Shown here in pieces: positions 45,489 through 54,553 of a stretch of 64,000 nucleotides of DNA. The translations under genes and the position numbers were made by a program. The DNA lies in contig NZ_GG729937.1 of assembly GCF_000160135.1 (NCBI RefSeq), positions 92,991 to 156,990 of the forward strand, written 5' to 3'. Source of the stretch: Oribacterium sp. oral taxon 078 str. F0262 (GTDB lineage Bacteria; Bacillota; Clostridia; Lachnospirales; Lachnospiraceae). Each line of letters opens with the position of its first letter. Position 1 is the stretch's first letter. The notes under the pieces were generated by a model. It was not told the DNA's origin. It did not search any database and saw only the letters and a list, made by a program, of their open reading frames with translations.

Positions 45489-47234
45489 CTACATCAGTCT
45501 CTGGCTCTCGATCAGCCTCGCGTATTCTCCTCCCCTTTTCATGAGCTCCTCGTGATTTCCAAGCTCCCGGATCCTCCCGCCCTCGACGACTGCGATCCGG
45601 TCTGCATTCCTTACCGTCGAGAGGCGGTGCGCAATGACGATGCTGGTTCTTCCGCGGGAGAGCTGCTCGAAGGTCTTTTGTATCCTCGCCTCCGTGACAC
45701 TGTCCAAAGCCGAGGTCGCCTCATCCAGGATCAGGACGGGAGGATTTTTCAAAAAGATGCGGGCAATCGCGATCCTCTGCCTCTGCCCCCCGGAGAGAAG
45801 GACTCCGCGCTCCCCGACATTACTCAAAAAGCCATCCGGCATCTTGAGGATGTCCTCATAGATCTCCGCCCGTTTCGCGGCTTCGATCACCTCCTCGTAT
45901 GATGCGTCCGGGCGCCCGCAGCGAATATTTTCGAGCACCGTGTCCGCAAAGAGGAAAACCTCCTGCTGCACGATCCCGATCCCCCTTCGGAGGGAATCCT
46001 GCCGGATCTTACGTATGTCGCAGCCGTCCAGAAGGACCGCCCCGGCGCTGACCTCATAAAAGCGGGGGATCAGCTGACTGATCGTCGTCTTTCCGCCGCC
46101 GGAGGAGCCGACAAGGGCCAGCATTTCTCCGGGGGGGATCCGGAAGTTCACATCGGAGAGAACCTCCCTTCCCTCCCGGTAGGAAAAGTCCACATGCTCA
46201 AAGCAGATTTCTCCTCCGATCGAGGGGAGCGAGACCGCATCCGGGCTGTCCCGAAGCTCCGCCTCCGTCCGCATAAGCTCCGTGAAGCGGTGAAGCCCCG
46301 CCATGCCGTTTGCGATCAGCTCGGAGCTGTTCGCGAGCTTTCGGACCGGATTGACGAAGGTCGCCGTGTAGAGGCTGAAGGTGATGAGGTCGATCAGATC
46401 CAGTCTTCCCATCATGATCAGCGCTCCGCCGGCCGAAATCACCGCGAGCGGAAGAATCGAAAGACTGCATTCAAGAACCGAGAAGAAGCGCGCCATCGCG
46501 AGATGATAGGAGACCTTCGCCGCCTGATAACGGATATTGGCCCGGTCAAAGCGCTCGAGGGACTTCTCCTCATTCGCGAAGGCCTTTGTCGTCCGGATGC
46601 CGGAGATCTCCGACTCGAAGTCCGCATTGATCCCGGAGATCACGGCCTTCACCCTACGGGAAGCGTTCCGCATGGAGATCCTGCAGCTCCAGATCAGAAG
46701 GAGAAAGACAGGGAGCATCAGTGCAATCACAAGGGCGAGCCTCCATTGGATGCGGAACATGAGGATAAGTGCCCCGATGATCGTGACGGAAGAGACAAAG
46801 AGGTCCTCCGGCGCATGGTGGGAAAATTCCGTGATATCGAAAAGATCCGAGGTCAGCCGGCTCAGAAGCTGTCCGGTCCTCGTCTCATCATAGTAGCGAA
46901 AGCCGAGCTCCTGCATGTGGCAAAAGAGGTCCCTTCGGATATCCGTCTCCACGCGGATTCCGAAATTGTGCCCGAAGAAGGTGATCACGAAGTTCAGAAG
47001 CCCCCGGAGCAGGAAGAGCAGGAGAAAAAGCCCCATGATCGCCCAGAAGGCTCGGAAGGCCTGCTTCGGGAGAAGGTAGTAGAGACAGAGCCGGGAGGCA
47101 AAGGGAAAGGACAGGTCGATGATGGAAATCATAAGAGCGGCCGCCATATCCAAAAGGAAAAGCTTCCAGTGCGGCCTGAAATAAGAAAACAGGATGGAAA
47201 ACTCGCTCTTCCTCTGAAAATCCTCCGTCGTCAC
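45489..47234 (-). CDS. ABC transporter with fused membrane and ATPase domains
   Basis: A 581-residue type IV (MsbA/LmrA-like) half-transporter that acts as a dimer. Six membrane helices occupy residues about 20-310. The ATPase follows with LVGSSGGGKTTISQLIPRFY (Walker A), LLSGGQRQRIAIARIFL (signature) and VLILDEATSALD (Walker B). The cargo is unknown: lipid, peptide or drug. The start is GTG with GGAGGCAGCT upstream. There is no second half-transporter nearby, so it is probably a homodimer. Confidence 0.9.
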   Translation of the reverse strand: MTTEDFQRKSEFSILFSYFRPHWKLFLLDMAAALMISIIDLSFPFASRLCLYYLLPKQAFRAFWAIMGLFLLLFLLRGLLNFVITFFGHNFGIRVETDIRRDLFCHMQELGFRYYDETRTGQLLSRLTSDLFDITEFSHHAPEDLFVSSVTIIGALILMFRIQWRLALVIALMLPVFLLLIWSCRISMRNASRRVKAVISGINADFESEISGIRTTKAFANEEKSLERFDRANIRYQAAKVSYHLAMARFFSVLECSLSILPLAVISAGGALIMMGRLDLIDLITFSLYTATFVNPVRKLANSSELIANGMAGLHRFTELMRTEAELRDSPDAVSLPSIGGEICFEHVDFSYREGREVLSDVNFRIPPGEMLALVGSSGGGKTTISQLIPRFYEVSAGAVLLDGCDIRKIRQDSLRRGIGIVQQEVFLFADTVLENIRCGRPDASYEEVIEAAKRAEIYEDILKMPDGFLSNVGERGVLLSGGQRQRIAIARIFLKNPPVLILDEATSALDSVTEARIQKTFEQLSRGRTSIVIAHRLSTVRNADRIAVVEGGRIRELGNHEELMKRGGEYARLIESQRLM

Positions 47235-47362
47235 AGCTGCCTCCCCCCTCTAGATATCCCTGCCGAAGCCCTTAAGAGCAGCATCCCTATCATGACAGCC
47301 CCGGCTGCCGCTTCCGTTCTTCTAAGCCCTTGCATCGCTGATCCATTCCCGCAAAGCTCCTG

Positions 47363-47419
47363 CATGCTCCCTTCCCATCCTCATGCTCCCCTCTCATCCT
47401 CATGCTTTCTTCTCATCCT
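47363..47419. repeat. Three tandem 19-bp units
   Basis: CATGCTCCCTTCCCATCCT, CATGCTCCCCTCTCATCCT and CATGCTTTCTTCTCATCCT follow directly on each other. They differ from each other only in pyrimidine changes. No function is apparent. Confidence 0.8.
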
Positions 47420-47703
47420 CCAGAAGCTTCCCGAAGCTCCGGCTCTCTTTCGAAAGATCATAACAGCTGCTATCCCTCCGTGCAATAGCTCTGCCAAAAG
47501 TCCCATCGCTTCGACAGACATGGAAGCTTCTCATCGCTTCGCCGAAGCCGCTGACACAGCTCTCCTCCGTATACCTACGGTTCGCTTTGTCGGCGCTTTT
47601 TACGGCTGTACCCGCCTTCCGCACCGTCTCGCTTCCATGCAGAATGGCCGCAAAGACGGTCATTTAAGGTGTTTACGGCTTCCTGGAACGGCATAAAAAA
47701 ATA

Positions 47704-47732
47704 TTGACGTCTCACCCCGGAAGGAATATATT
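47704..47732 (+). promoter_or_regulatory. Candidate promoter upstream of the TetR gene
   Basis: TTGACG (47704-47709), 17 bp and TATATT (47727-47732). It lies 220 bp before the regulator start codon, so either the leader is long or another promoter is used. Confidence 0.55.
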
Positions 47733-47952
47733 GATTTTGCTGCAAAGGCTGCTTTTCATGATTTTCCATCCTGCGGCTTCTGCGTCGTCTCCTCTGTCTG
47801 CCTTTTTTCGAGCTTTCCTCGTATTTTTCCCATAGCAGCACGGCGGACGGCGAATGGAAGCCCGGGGCTGAAAAATTGCCTGGCCTCAACGAGCCAGCGT
47901 AAGACGATAAAATGCCGGAGAAATTTTCCTGATTCCGGGAAGGCGGAGGGAG

Positions 47953-48534
47953 ATGGAGGATAGAGCGGGGCAGAATGTAAGAGGGCTTCTCCTTCGGGCC
48001 GGGACAGAGGAGTTTCTGGAAAAGGGATATCGGGGTGCATCCGTTCGAAACATTTGTTCGAGGGTCGGAGTGACGACCGGGGCTCTGTACTTTTTCTTCC
48101 GGAACAAAAGGGATCTCCTGGAAAATATCGTAAAGGGAAGCTATGAACATCTCCTCGATATGCTTCAGCTGAGCCGGGAAAGAGAGCTTTCCGATATCAG
48201 CAGCAGTGAGAGAAACGAATCCGAAATTCTGGAATACCTCATTCATCACAGAAAAGAGATAAAGCTTCTCTTTGGCTGTGCCGGAGAGACGAAATACCGT
48301 GATTTCGGGAAAATTCTGGAGAAACAGCTGCAGGAGGGCTTTCTGGAGTTCTACGAAAAGCAGCGGGGGCAGCGAGCCGATCCGGAGCTGATCCGCATCC
48401 TTGTGAAAATGAGAATGGCAGGTTATCTGGAGCTGATCGATCATGATTACCCTCTGCCTCTTGCGAAAGCGCTGGTGCAGAAGATGAGAATCTATGCGGA
48501 ATCCGGTTTTCTCGCTCTCCTAAGGGAGGAGTAA
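47953..48534 (+). CDS. TetR/AcrR-family transcriptional regulator
   Basis: A 193-residue repressor. The N-terminal HTH is clear (LLRAGTEEFLEKGYRGASVRNICSRVGVTTGALYFFFRNKRDLL, residues about 12-55). The variable ligand-binding domain that follows (about 60-190) has no recognised ligand. GGAGG lies only 4 nt from the ATG, a tight spacing. The downstream DUF6796 membrane protein and the large palindrome between the two genes make that gene its likely target. Confidence 0.88.
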   Translation: MEDRAGQNVRGLLLRAGTEEFLEKGYRGASVRNICSRVGVTTGALYFFFRNKRDLLENIVKGSYEHLLDMLQLSRERELSDISSSERNESEILEYLIHHRKEIKLLFGCAGETKYRDFGKILEKQLQEGFLEFYEKQRGQRADPELIRILVKMRMAGYLELIDHDYPLPLAKALVQKMRIYAESGFLALLREE

Positions 48535-48547
48535 AAAAGAGGATTTC

Positions 48548-48588
48548 GGAAAGAAAAGAAACCCGCAAGGCGAGTTTCTTTTCTTTCC
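48548..48588. terminator. Stem-loop after the TetR gene
   Basis: GGAAAGAAAAGAAAC (48548-48562) pairs perfectly with GTTTCTTTTCTTTCC (48574-48588). The U-rich part is in the stem rather than after it, so it is not a textbook terminator. It shares 5 nt with the next palindrome, so the two RNA hairpins compete. Confidence 0.5.
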
Positions 48589-48623
48589 GGCCTTACATAA
48601 CGCTTGTTATGTAAGGCCGGAAA
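48584..48623. promoter_or_regulatory. 40-bp perfect palindrome before the DUF6796 gene
   Basis: TTTCCGGCCTTACATAAC (48584-48601) is the exact reverse complement of 48606-48623, around a GCTT loop. The inner TTACATAAC/GTTATGTAA core is a plausible TetR-type operator. It ends 32 bp before the ATG of the membrane protein gene. No strong promoter can be pinned down beside it. Confidence 0.55.
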
Positions 48624-48654
48624 ACACCAACAAATACTAAGAAAGGAGCTTTTT

Positions 48655-49386
48655 ATGAAAATGACTCAAGAAACGCGCGGACTCTGCGGAGCAGGTTCAT
48701 CCTATCGAAGGGGTCTTTTGATCGGTCTTTTTGCGGCTGTCCTCACCTTGATCGGCGACCTTTTACTCGGCGCCGTCAGCTTAAATGGCGCAGAAGCGAG
48801 CCGCTACCGTCTCTTGGAGTATGCCCTCCGAATTCCGGAGAGCAGGATATTAGCAGGAGGACTGCTCGGCGTAGTCGGCATCGCCGCAGAATGCATCGGC
48901 TTCTACCAGATCTATCTTTTAATCCAGAGAAAGAGTCCCCGGCTCTCCACACTGTTTCGGGCAGGAATGCTTTGCTATCTCGCGTGGGGCTGCTGCGGCG
49001 TGCACTTAAACTGCAGCGTATTGATGTTCCTCTTTAAGAGAATCTCTGCTCTCAATGAAGAGGCAGCCCTTGTCATCGCATCTGACTTTCAGTACCACTT
49101 CCTGCTCCCGGTCTATCTCCTCTTTATGCTCGGCTTTATGCTGATGAACCTATCTCAGTTCATCGCCTTTTTTCAGAGAAAAACCCCTTATCCCCGCTAT
49201 GCCGCTTTCTTTAATATTTTTATCGGGATTCTCTGCAGCTCTCTTTTTGTTCTGCTCCCGGGGAGTTCCGCCTTTGAGAATGGAATGCTTACATCGGAGA
49301 TCAGCATTGGAAATCTATGGATGTTTCTGATGCTCCTGCTCTGTTGTCCGAAAGGAAGCGAAGAAAGAGAGGAATCAGTGCGTTAA
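48655..49386 (+). CDS. DUF6796-like membrane protein
   Basis: A 243-residue protein with about seven hydrophobic helices (RGLLIGLFAAVLTLIGDLLLGA first). Cysteines cluster in CYLAWGCCGVHLNCSV. It resembles DUF6796 proteins, which in Clostridia often accompany a TetR regulator; the function is unknown. AAGGAG is 8 nt from the ATG. Its 3' end overlaps the convergent cca gene by 12 nt. Confidence 0.65.
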   Translation: MKMTQETRGLCGAGSSYRRGLLIGLFAAVLTLIGDLLLGAVSLNGAEASRYRLLEYALRIPESRILAGGLLGVVGIAAECIGFYQIYLLIQRKSPRLSTLFRAGMLCYLAWGCCGVHLNCSVLMFLFKRISALNEEAALVIASDFQYHFLLPVYLLFMLGFMLMNLSQFIAFFQRKTPYPRYAAFFNIFIGILCSSLFVLLPGSSAFENGMLTSEISIGNLWMFLMLLLCCPKGSEEREESVR

Positions 49387-50646
49387 GCCCCGGATCTCCT
49401 TCACTCTCTTTCTCAGGTATTCGCGGCGGTTCCGCTTCGGATCCTCCAGCACCTCGGAGAGAAGGGCGCGGAGGACAGCGCTGTACTCCGGCCCCCTCGG
49501 AATCCCGAGCTCCGCCAGATCCTCCCCGTTAATCATAAGGGCAGAAAGGGAGAGGCAGTCCCCGTTTTTCAGGATCTCCTCTCCGAGGGCGCGCGCCCTT
49601 CGGATTTTCCCCTGGCTTCTCTCTCCGGGAAGCGGAGCCTCCCTCTCCCTCGGAAAATGCAGGGCGAGTGCCTCCTCCATGGAAAGCCAGGAAAAGAAAA
49701 GTTCCTCCCCATAGCGGGAGAGAAGCCTCCTTGCTTCGGGAGCTTCCTCCGGAATCCTTTCTCCGTGGAGAGCCGCGATCGAGCCCGCTCGATCGATCGT
49801 CGCCCGGTCCATCTTCAATTCCCGGAGGATCCGCTTTGCAAGCTGCTCTCTTCCCCGAAGGAGCATCCCCCAGCGAAGAAAGGCCTCTCTCTCCATATCT
49901 CCCGAGAGCTCGGGGAGAGAGGGAGACGCGATCTCCGGAAAATGCTCTGAGACATAGGGGGCGAGTCCGGTCTGAAACACAAGCTCCATCTGCTCCGGAC
50001 TGTCCGAGAGGAGGAGCTTTGTGAGCTCCCCCCGGATCCGCTCCTTCGATACCCTGGAAAGTCCCCGTGCGAGGCTTCGAACCGCCTCCAGCGTCCCCGG
50101 AGCGATACGGAAGCGAAGCTGCGCCGAGAAGCGGAGCGCCCGGAGCATCCGAAGCGCGTCCTCCCGGAAGCGAAGCTCCGCCTCTCCCACTGCACGGATC
50201 TCTCGCCTCTCAAGATCTTCCATGCCCTGAAAGAGATCCACGATCCCGCTTTTCTCATTGTAGGCCATCGCATTGATCGTAAAATCCCGCCTCGAAAGAT
50301 CCTCCGAGAGAGAGGGGGTGAAGCGGACGGACTCCGGATGCCTTCCGTCCTTATACTCCCCGTCGACCCGATAGCTTGTAACCTCGAAGGCCTGCGCCCG
50401 TTTGCCGCCCTCCCCTCCTCCGATCAGAACGGTCACAGTGCCGTGCTGGATTCCGGTATCCACCGTCCTCTTAAAAAGCCTCTTCAGCTCCTCCGGGCGC
50501 GCAGAGCTCGTGATATCCCAGTCCTCCGGCGTCCTTCCGAGAAGACTGTCCCGCACACAGCCCCCGACGGCATAGGCCTCAAAGCCGGCGCTCTCCAGTC
50601 TTCCGATGATTCTTTGCACCCCGTCCGGAAGCTCAATCCTCTGCAT
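49375..50646 (-). CDS. cca: CCA-adding tRNA nucleotidyltransferase
   Basis: A 423-residue class II enzyme that adds or repairs the 3' CCA of tRNAs. YAVGGCVRDSLLGRTPEDWDI holds the catalytic DxD. SLSEDLSRRDFTINAMAYN and the RFREDALRMLRALRFSAQLRF motif contact nucleotide and tRNA. No HD domain is evident. The start at 50646 has GGGAGAGG upstream; the longer frame to 50802 would overlap proS. It lies 73 bp after proS. Confidence 0.95.
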   Translation of the reverse strand: MQRIELPDGVQRIIGRLESAGFEAYAVGGCVRDSLLGRTPEDWDITSSARPEELKRLFKRTVDTGIQHGTVTVLIGGGEGGKRAQAFEVTSYRVDGEYKDGRHPESVRFTPSLSEDLSRRDFTINAMAYNEKSGIVDLFQGMEDLERREIRAVGEAELRFREDALRMLRALRFSAQLRFRIAPGTLEAVRSLARGLSRVSKERIRGELTKLLLSDSPEQMELVFQTGLAPYVSEHFPEIASPSLPELSGDMEREAFLRWGMLLRGREQLAKRILRELKMDRATIDRAGSIAALHGERIPEEAPEARRLLSRYGEELFFSWLSMEEALALHFPREREAPLPGERSQGKIRRARALGEEILKNGDCLSLSALMINGEDLAELGIPRGPEYSAVLRALLSEVLEDPKRNRREYLRKRVKEIRGLTH

Positions 50647-50719
50647 CACAAACGCCTCTCCCTCTAAACGGGAACTGATACAGTAAAAGAGCCCCGCCAT
50701 GCGGCGGAGCTCCGCGAAA

Positions 50720-52156
50720 TCAATACGCTCTTCCCCAGTAGACCATCTTCGATGCGGGCTTTCCGCAGACGACGCAGTGATCGGAGATCTTCTCCTGCTC
50801 AAAGGGGATGCAGCGGGCGCTGATGCCGGAGTATTCCTTCAGCTTATCCTCGCACTCCCGGCAGCCGCACCACATCGCACGGACGAAGCCGGGCCGACGG
50901 TCGATAGAGGACACCAGCTCCTCTAAGCTCTTCGCGTCGGTCGTGCGCTCCTTCATAAACTTCCTCGCGCGCTCCAGCATATCGCTTTGGATCCGCTCCA
51001 GGAGCTCTCCGCACTCCTTCTCCAGCCCATCGAGAGGAGCTGTGAGCTTCTCCCCCGTATCCCGGCGGACCAGAACGGCCTGTCCCGCTTCAATATCCCT
51101 CGGTCCGATCTCGAGGCGAAGCGGAATGCCCCGCATCTCACAGTCTGCGAACTTATAGCCCGGGGAGCGGTCGGAGTCATCGACCTTGACGCGGAATCCC
51201 GCCTTAATGAGCCTCTCCCTGAGAGAAAAGGCCTTGTCCAAAACCCCTTCCTTCTGCTGCTGCACAGGCACAATCATGATCTGTGTCGGCGCGATCCTCG
51301 GGGGAATCTTCAGTCCGGAGTCATCCCCATGCACCATGATGAGAGCGCCGATCATCCGGGTCGTAAAGCCCCAGGATGTCTGGTGCACCGTCTTTCGCTG
51401 ATTGTCCTTATCGAGGAACTGCACCCCGAAGGCCTTCGCGAAGCCGTCTCCGAAATTATGGGAGGTTCCGCACTGCAGCGCCTGTCCGTCGTGCATCAGC
51501 CCCTCGATGGTATAGGTTGCGATCGCGCCGGCGAACTTCTCCTTGTCCGTCTTTCTTCCGCTCACGACCGGAATCGCCATCTCGTTCTCCGCGACATCCT
51601 TATAGATATTGAGCATCAGAATCGTGCGCTCCTCCGCCTCCTCCGCGGTGGCATGGACCGTGTGTCCCTCCTGCCAGAGGAATTCCCTCGTCCGGAGGAA
51701 GGGCCTCGTGGTCTTCTCCCAGCGGATGACCGAGACCCACTGATTCAGAAGCTGAGGCAGATCCCGATAGGATTTCACGATCTTTGAGTAATAATCACAG
51801 AAAAGCACCTCAGAGGTCGGGCGCACACAGAGCTTCTCCTCCAGCCTCTTCTTTCCGCCCATCGTCACCCAGGCCACCTCGGGGGCGAAGCCCTCCACGT
51901 GCTCGCTCTCCCTGCTGAGGAGAGACTCCGGGATCAGCATCGGCATCGCGCAGTTCTGCACACCGCTCGCCTTAAAGCGGCTGTCCAGCGCCTGCATGAG
52001 CATCTCCCAGATCGCATAGCCCGCCGGTCGGATCACCATAAAGCCCTTCACGGAGGAGTAATCCGCAAGCTCCGCCTTCTTCACAATATCTGTGTACCAC
52101 TGCGCGAAATCCTCCGACATCGGAGTGATCTGCTCTACCAGCTTCTTTTCCGCCAT
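50720..52156 (-). CDS. proS: Prolyl-tRNA synthetase (archaeal/eukaryal type)
   Basis: A 478-residue class IIa synthetase without the bacterial editing insert. Motif 2 is [18 protein letters not shown], motif 3 sits near [11 protein letters not shown], and the C-terminal zinc-type extension includes [13 protein letters not shown] and HCVVCGKPA. The C-terminal Tyr is in VYWGRAY, the hallmark of this type. The ATG at 52156 is preceded by AAAGG. No T-box leader fits in the 95 bp after aroC. Confidence 0.97.
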   Translation of the reverse strand: MAEKKLVEQITPMSEDFAQWYTDIVKKAELADYSSVKGFMVIRPAGYAIWEMLMQALDSRFKASGVQNCAMPMLIPESLLSRESEHVEGFAPEVAWVTMGGKKRLEEKLCVRPTSEVLFCDYYSKIVKSYRDLPQLLNQWVSVIRWEKTTRPFLRTREFLWQEGHTVHATAEEAEERTILMLNIYKDVAENEMAIPVVSGRKTDKEKFAGAIATYTIEGLMHDGQALQCGTSHNFGDGFAKAFGVQFLDKDNQRKTVHQTSWGFTTRMIGALIMVHGDDSGLKIPPRIAPTQIMIVPVQQQKEGVLDKAFSLRERLIKAGFRVKVDDSDRSPGYKFADCEMRGIPLRLEIGPRDIEAGQAVLVRRDTGEKLTAPLDGLEKECGELLERIQSDMLERARKFMKERTTDAKSLEELVSSIDRRPGFVRAMWCGCRECEDKLKEYSGISARCIPFEQEKISDHCVVCGKPASKMVYWGRAY

Positions 52157-52251
52157 AGTCTTTGCCTTTCTGTGAAAATTTCCCTGCCATAAGTCACTCT
52201 TTTTATTATAGCCGCACTTTAATTTCTCTTCAAGTCTCTGCTGAAAAGAGC

Positions 52252-53331
52252 TCAGGGATAGATTTTCTTCAGCTGATCGAGCCGCGAGAGCGCATTCTCC
52301 ATCATGCCGTCGAGGAGAACCAGCGCGGCCATGCACTCGACGACGACAGCGGCCCGGATGGAAACCGTCGGGTCATGGCGGCCGGAGATCGCGATTACCC
52401 TCTCCCGCCCCCAGCGATCGACCGTCCGCTGCGGAAGTCCGATGGAGGGTGTCGGTTTAAAAAAGACACGGAGCAAAAGCTCTGAACCGTCGCTCATGCC
52501 GCCGAGAACTCCTCCGGAGTGATTGCTTTCTTTCCGAAGCGTGCCCTTTCTCTGCCCGTCCTCCTCCCCTCCGGAGGAAAAGGAGGGAAGAAAGGAGTCG
52601 TTGTTCTCCGAGCCCCGCATCCTCGCGCTCTCCTCCCCTGCCCCAAATTCCAGCGCCTTCACCGCTCCGATCGACAGCATCGCCTCCGCAAGTCTCGCGT
52701 CCAGCTTGTCAAAGACCGGCTCCCCGATCCCCGCGGGAAGTCCCTTTACGGATAAAGTGACGACTCCCCCCGCGGAATCCCCCTCCTTCCGGAGCTCCGA
52801 AAGCTTTTTCTCCGCCCTCTTCCTCCCCTCTTCGCTCACAAACTCCTCTCCCGCAAGCTCTGTGAGCTCGGCGTGAACCGATACGCCGAGCTCCGAGAGG
52901 ATCAGGCTTGCGACGGCGCCTCCCGCGACCCTCGCAACGGTTTCTCTCCCGGAGGATCTCCCGCCTCCCCGAAAGTCCCGGAGACCGTACTTTTCCTGAA
53001 AGGGATAGTCCGCGTGCCCGGGGCGAAAGACATCCCGAAGTTCCTCGTAATCCTTGGAGCGCTGATCCGCATTCCGGACCAGCATGGCGATAGCGGTCCC
53101 GCTCGTCCTCCCCTCGAAGACGCCGGAGAGGATCTCGACCCGGTCCCCCTCTCTCCGCGCCGTGCTCCCGAAGCCCTGCCCCGGCCTTCTTCGGTCCAGA
53201 AAGGCCTGGATTTTCTCCTCCGTCAAGGGAAGTCCCGCCGGGCAGCCGTCGATCACGACGCCTAGGGCCGGACCATGGGACTCTCCGAAGCTCGCGATGC
53301 GGAAGAGCTTTCCGAAGATATTTCCCGCCAT
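52252..53331 (-). CDS. aroC: Chorismate synthase
   Basis: A 359-residue FMN-dependent enzyme that converts EPSP to chorismate, the last step of the shikimate path. The three signatures are present: [20 protein letters not shown], the [10 protein letters not shown]-equivalent [11 protein letters not shown], and [23 protein letters not shown] Ser/Gly/Glu-rich insert ([20 protein letters not shown]) lengthens the segment before [10 protein letters not shown]. It follows the lactonase gene by 3 nt and precedes proS. No other shikimate genes are in the window. Confidence 0.97.
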   Translation of the reverse strand: MAGNIFGKLFRIASFGESHGPALGVVIDGCPAGLPLTEEKIQAFLDRRRPGQGFGSTARREGDRVEILSGVFEGRTSGTAIAMLVRNADQRSKDYEELRDVFRPGHADYPFQEKYGLRDFRGGGRSSGRETVARVAGGAVASLILSELGVSVHAELTELAGEEFVSEEGRKRAEKKLSELRKEGDSAGGVVTLSVKGLPAGIGEPVFDKLDARLAEAMLSIGAVKALEFGAGEESARMRGSENNDSFLPSFSSGGEEDGQRKGTLRKESNHSGGVLGGMSDGSELLLRVFFKPTPSIGLPQRTVDRWGRERVIAISGRHDPTVSIRAAVVVECMAALVLLDGMMENALSRLDQLKKIYP

Positions 53332-53334
53332 AAA

Positions 53335-54411
53335 TCAGCCCTCCTGCGGGAGCCGCACCATGCAGATGCAGTTCGGCTCATCGATCTCGAGCTCTCTTGC
53401 GCTCATGACGAGCAGTCCCCTCTCATAATCCACGGAGAAGAAGGTGATGGTCCCCGACTCATTGTTCGCGACCGCGATATGCTTTTCATTCGGGAAGATA
53501 CAAAAGTCCTTCGGATACTCGCCTCCGATCGGAAGAGAGCCCTTCATCGTGAGGAGGCCGCTCTCCTCGTCCCGGTCATAGACGGATACCGTGTTGATCC
53601 CGGCATTGGAGACGAGGAGATGCCTGGCCTCCGGATCCGGCGAAAAGCGCATCTGACAGGCCGCAATCAGCGGGTTATTCTCCGGATCGCTGTGGGTCTT
53701 GACCGTCTGAATCCGCTCGAGAAGGACGTCATTCCCTCCCTTTTCCTCCGAAAAGCGGTAGACATCGACGACATTTTTCAGCTCATACATGAGATAGAGA
53801 AACTTCCGGTCCGGGCTGAAGCGGAAGTGCCTCGGGCCGGACTGAAGCTCACAGCGCAGCGTATCGATCTGGCGCATCTTCCCGTCCGGTTTGTCGAAGC
53901 GGAAGATGCGGACCTGATCGATGCCGAGATCCGCCACCAGGATATACTTCTGATCGTCCGTCATGCGGGAGCAGGAGACATGGGGGCGAAAGGTCCGCTC
54001 GGCGACGGAGCCGATCCCCTTGTCATAGACGCCGTCGATGATGGGCCCGACGGAGCCGTCCTTTTCGAGCTGTAAAAGCGTCGCCTTCCCATCGTGATAT
54101 CCGGATACGATCAGATACTCATCCTTCTGATCGATGGCGAGATGACAGCCCCTCATGCCGCGGATATTCCGACAGTTCAGGCGGGAGAGAGCTCCATTTT
54201 CCAGGATGCGGAAGGAGACCACACCCTCATCCGCGATCGAGTAGAGCGTCTTCTGATTCCGCGAGGCCACAAGATAAGAGGAATTATTCACCTCCACCTC
54301 GGTCCGCTTCCTGAGAATCCCCTTTTCGGGATCCACATCGCAGATCGTAATCCCCTTCGCGGAGCCGGTATAGGAATAGGAGCCCACATAAGCCGCGTAT
54401 CTTTTCTTCAT
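53335..54411 (-). CDS. Lactonase-family seven-bladed beta-propeller protein
   Basis: A 358-residue protein of the 6-phosphogluconolactonase (Pgl/YbhE-like) family. It starts AAYVGSYSYTGSAKGITICDVD and has repeated blade motifs such as RHFRFSPDRKFLYLMYELKN and HLLVSNAGINTVSVYDRD. It would hydrolyse a sugar lactone in the cytoplasm, but many relatives are uncharacterised. There is no signal peptide. GGAGG is 8 nt from the ATG. It is tightly linked to aroC. Confidence 0.85.
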   Translation of the reverse strand: MKKRYAAYVGSYSYTGSAKGITICDVDPEKGILRKRTEVEVNNSSYLVASRNQKTLYSIADEGVVSFRILENGALSRLNCRNIRGMRGCHLAIDQKDEYLIVSGYHDGKATLLQLEKDGSVGPIIDGVYDKGIGSVAERTFRPHVSCSRMTDDQKYILVADLGIDQVRIFRFDKPDGKMRQIDTLRCELQSGPRHFRFSPDRKFLYLMYELKNVVDVYRFSEEKGGNDVLLERIQTVKTHSDPENNPLIAACQMRFSPDPEARHLLVSNAGINTVSVYDRDEESGLLTMKGSLPIGGEYPKDFCIFPNEKHIAVANNESGTITFFSVDYERGLLVMSARELEIDEPNCICMVRLPQEG

Positions 54412-54553
54412 CCTTCTGCCTCCTTAGAAAAAGCAGCGCTGCCGTGCCCTCTGCGCCCGGCTTCGCTGAAATCCGAAAATGCCGGCCTGGCCGATATCCG
54501 GCCCTGCCTTCTCTCTGTCTCCGCCTTCACCAAGATCCGAGAATACCGCGCTC

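Larger units (their letters stand above)
47235..47952. other. 718-bp region without a convincing gene
   Basis: Frames here lack family resemblance and ribosome-binding sites. It contains a 3 x 19-bp tandem repeat (47363-47419) and a good rightward promoter (47704-47732) for the TetR gene, leaving a long untranslated leader of about 210 nt. Confidence 0.5.

Noticed and set aside
46194-47696. 500-codon plus-strand frame
   Set aside because: It is mostly the complement of the ABC transporter gene, and its tail in the gap shows no recognisable domain.
52157-52251. T-box leader for proS
   Set aside because: Only 95 bp separate aroC and proS, and no T-box sequence or terminator/antiterminator pair is present.
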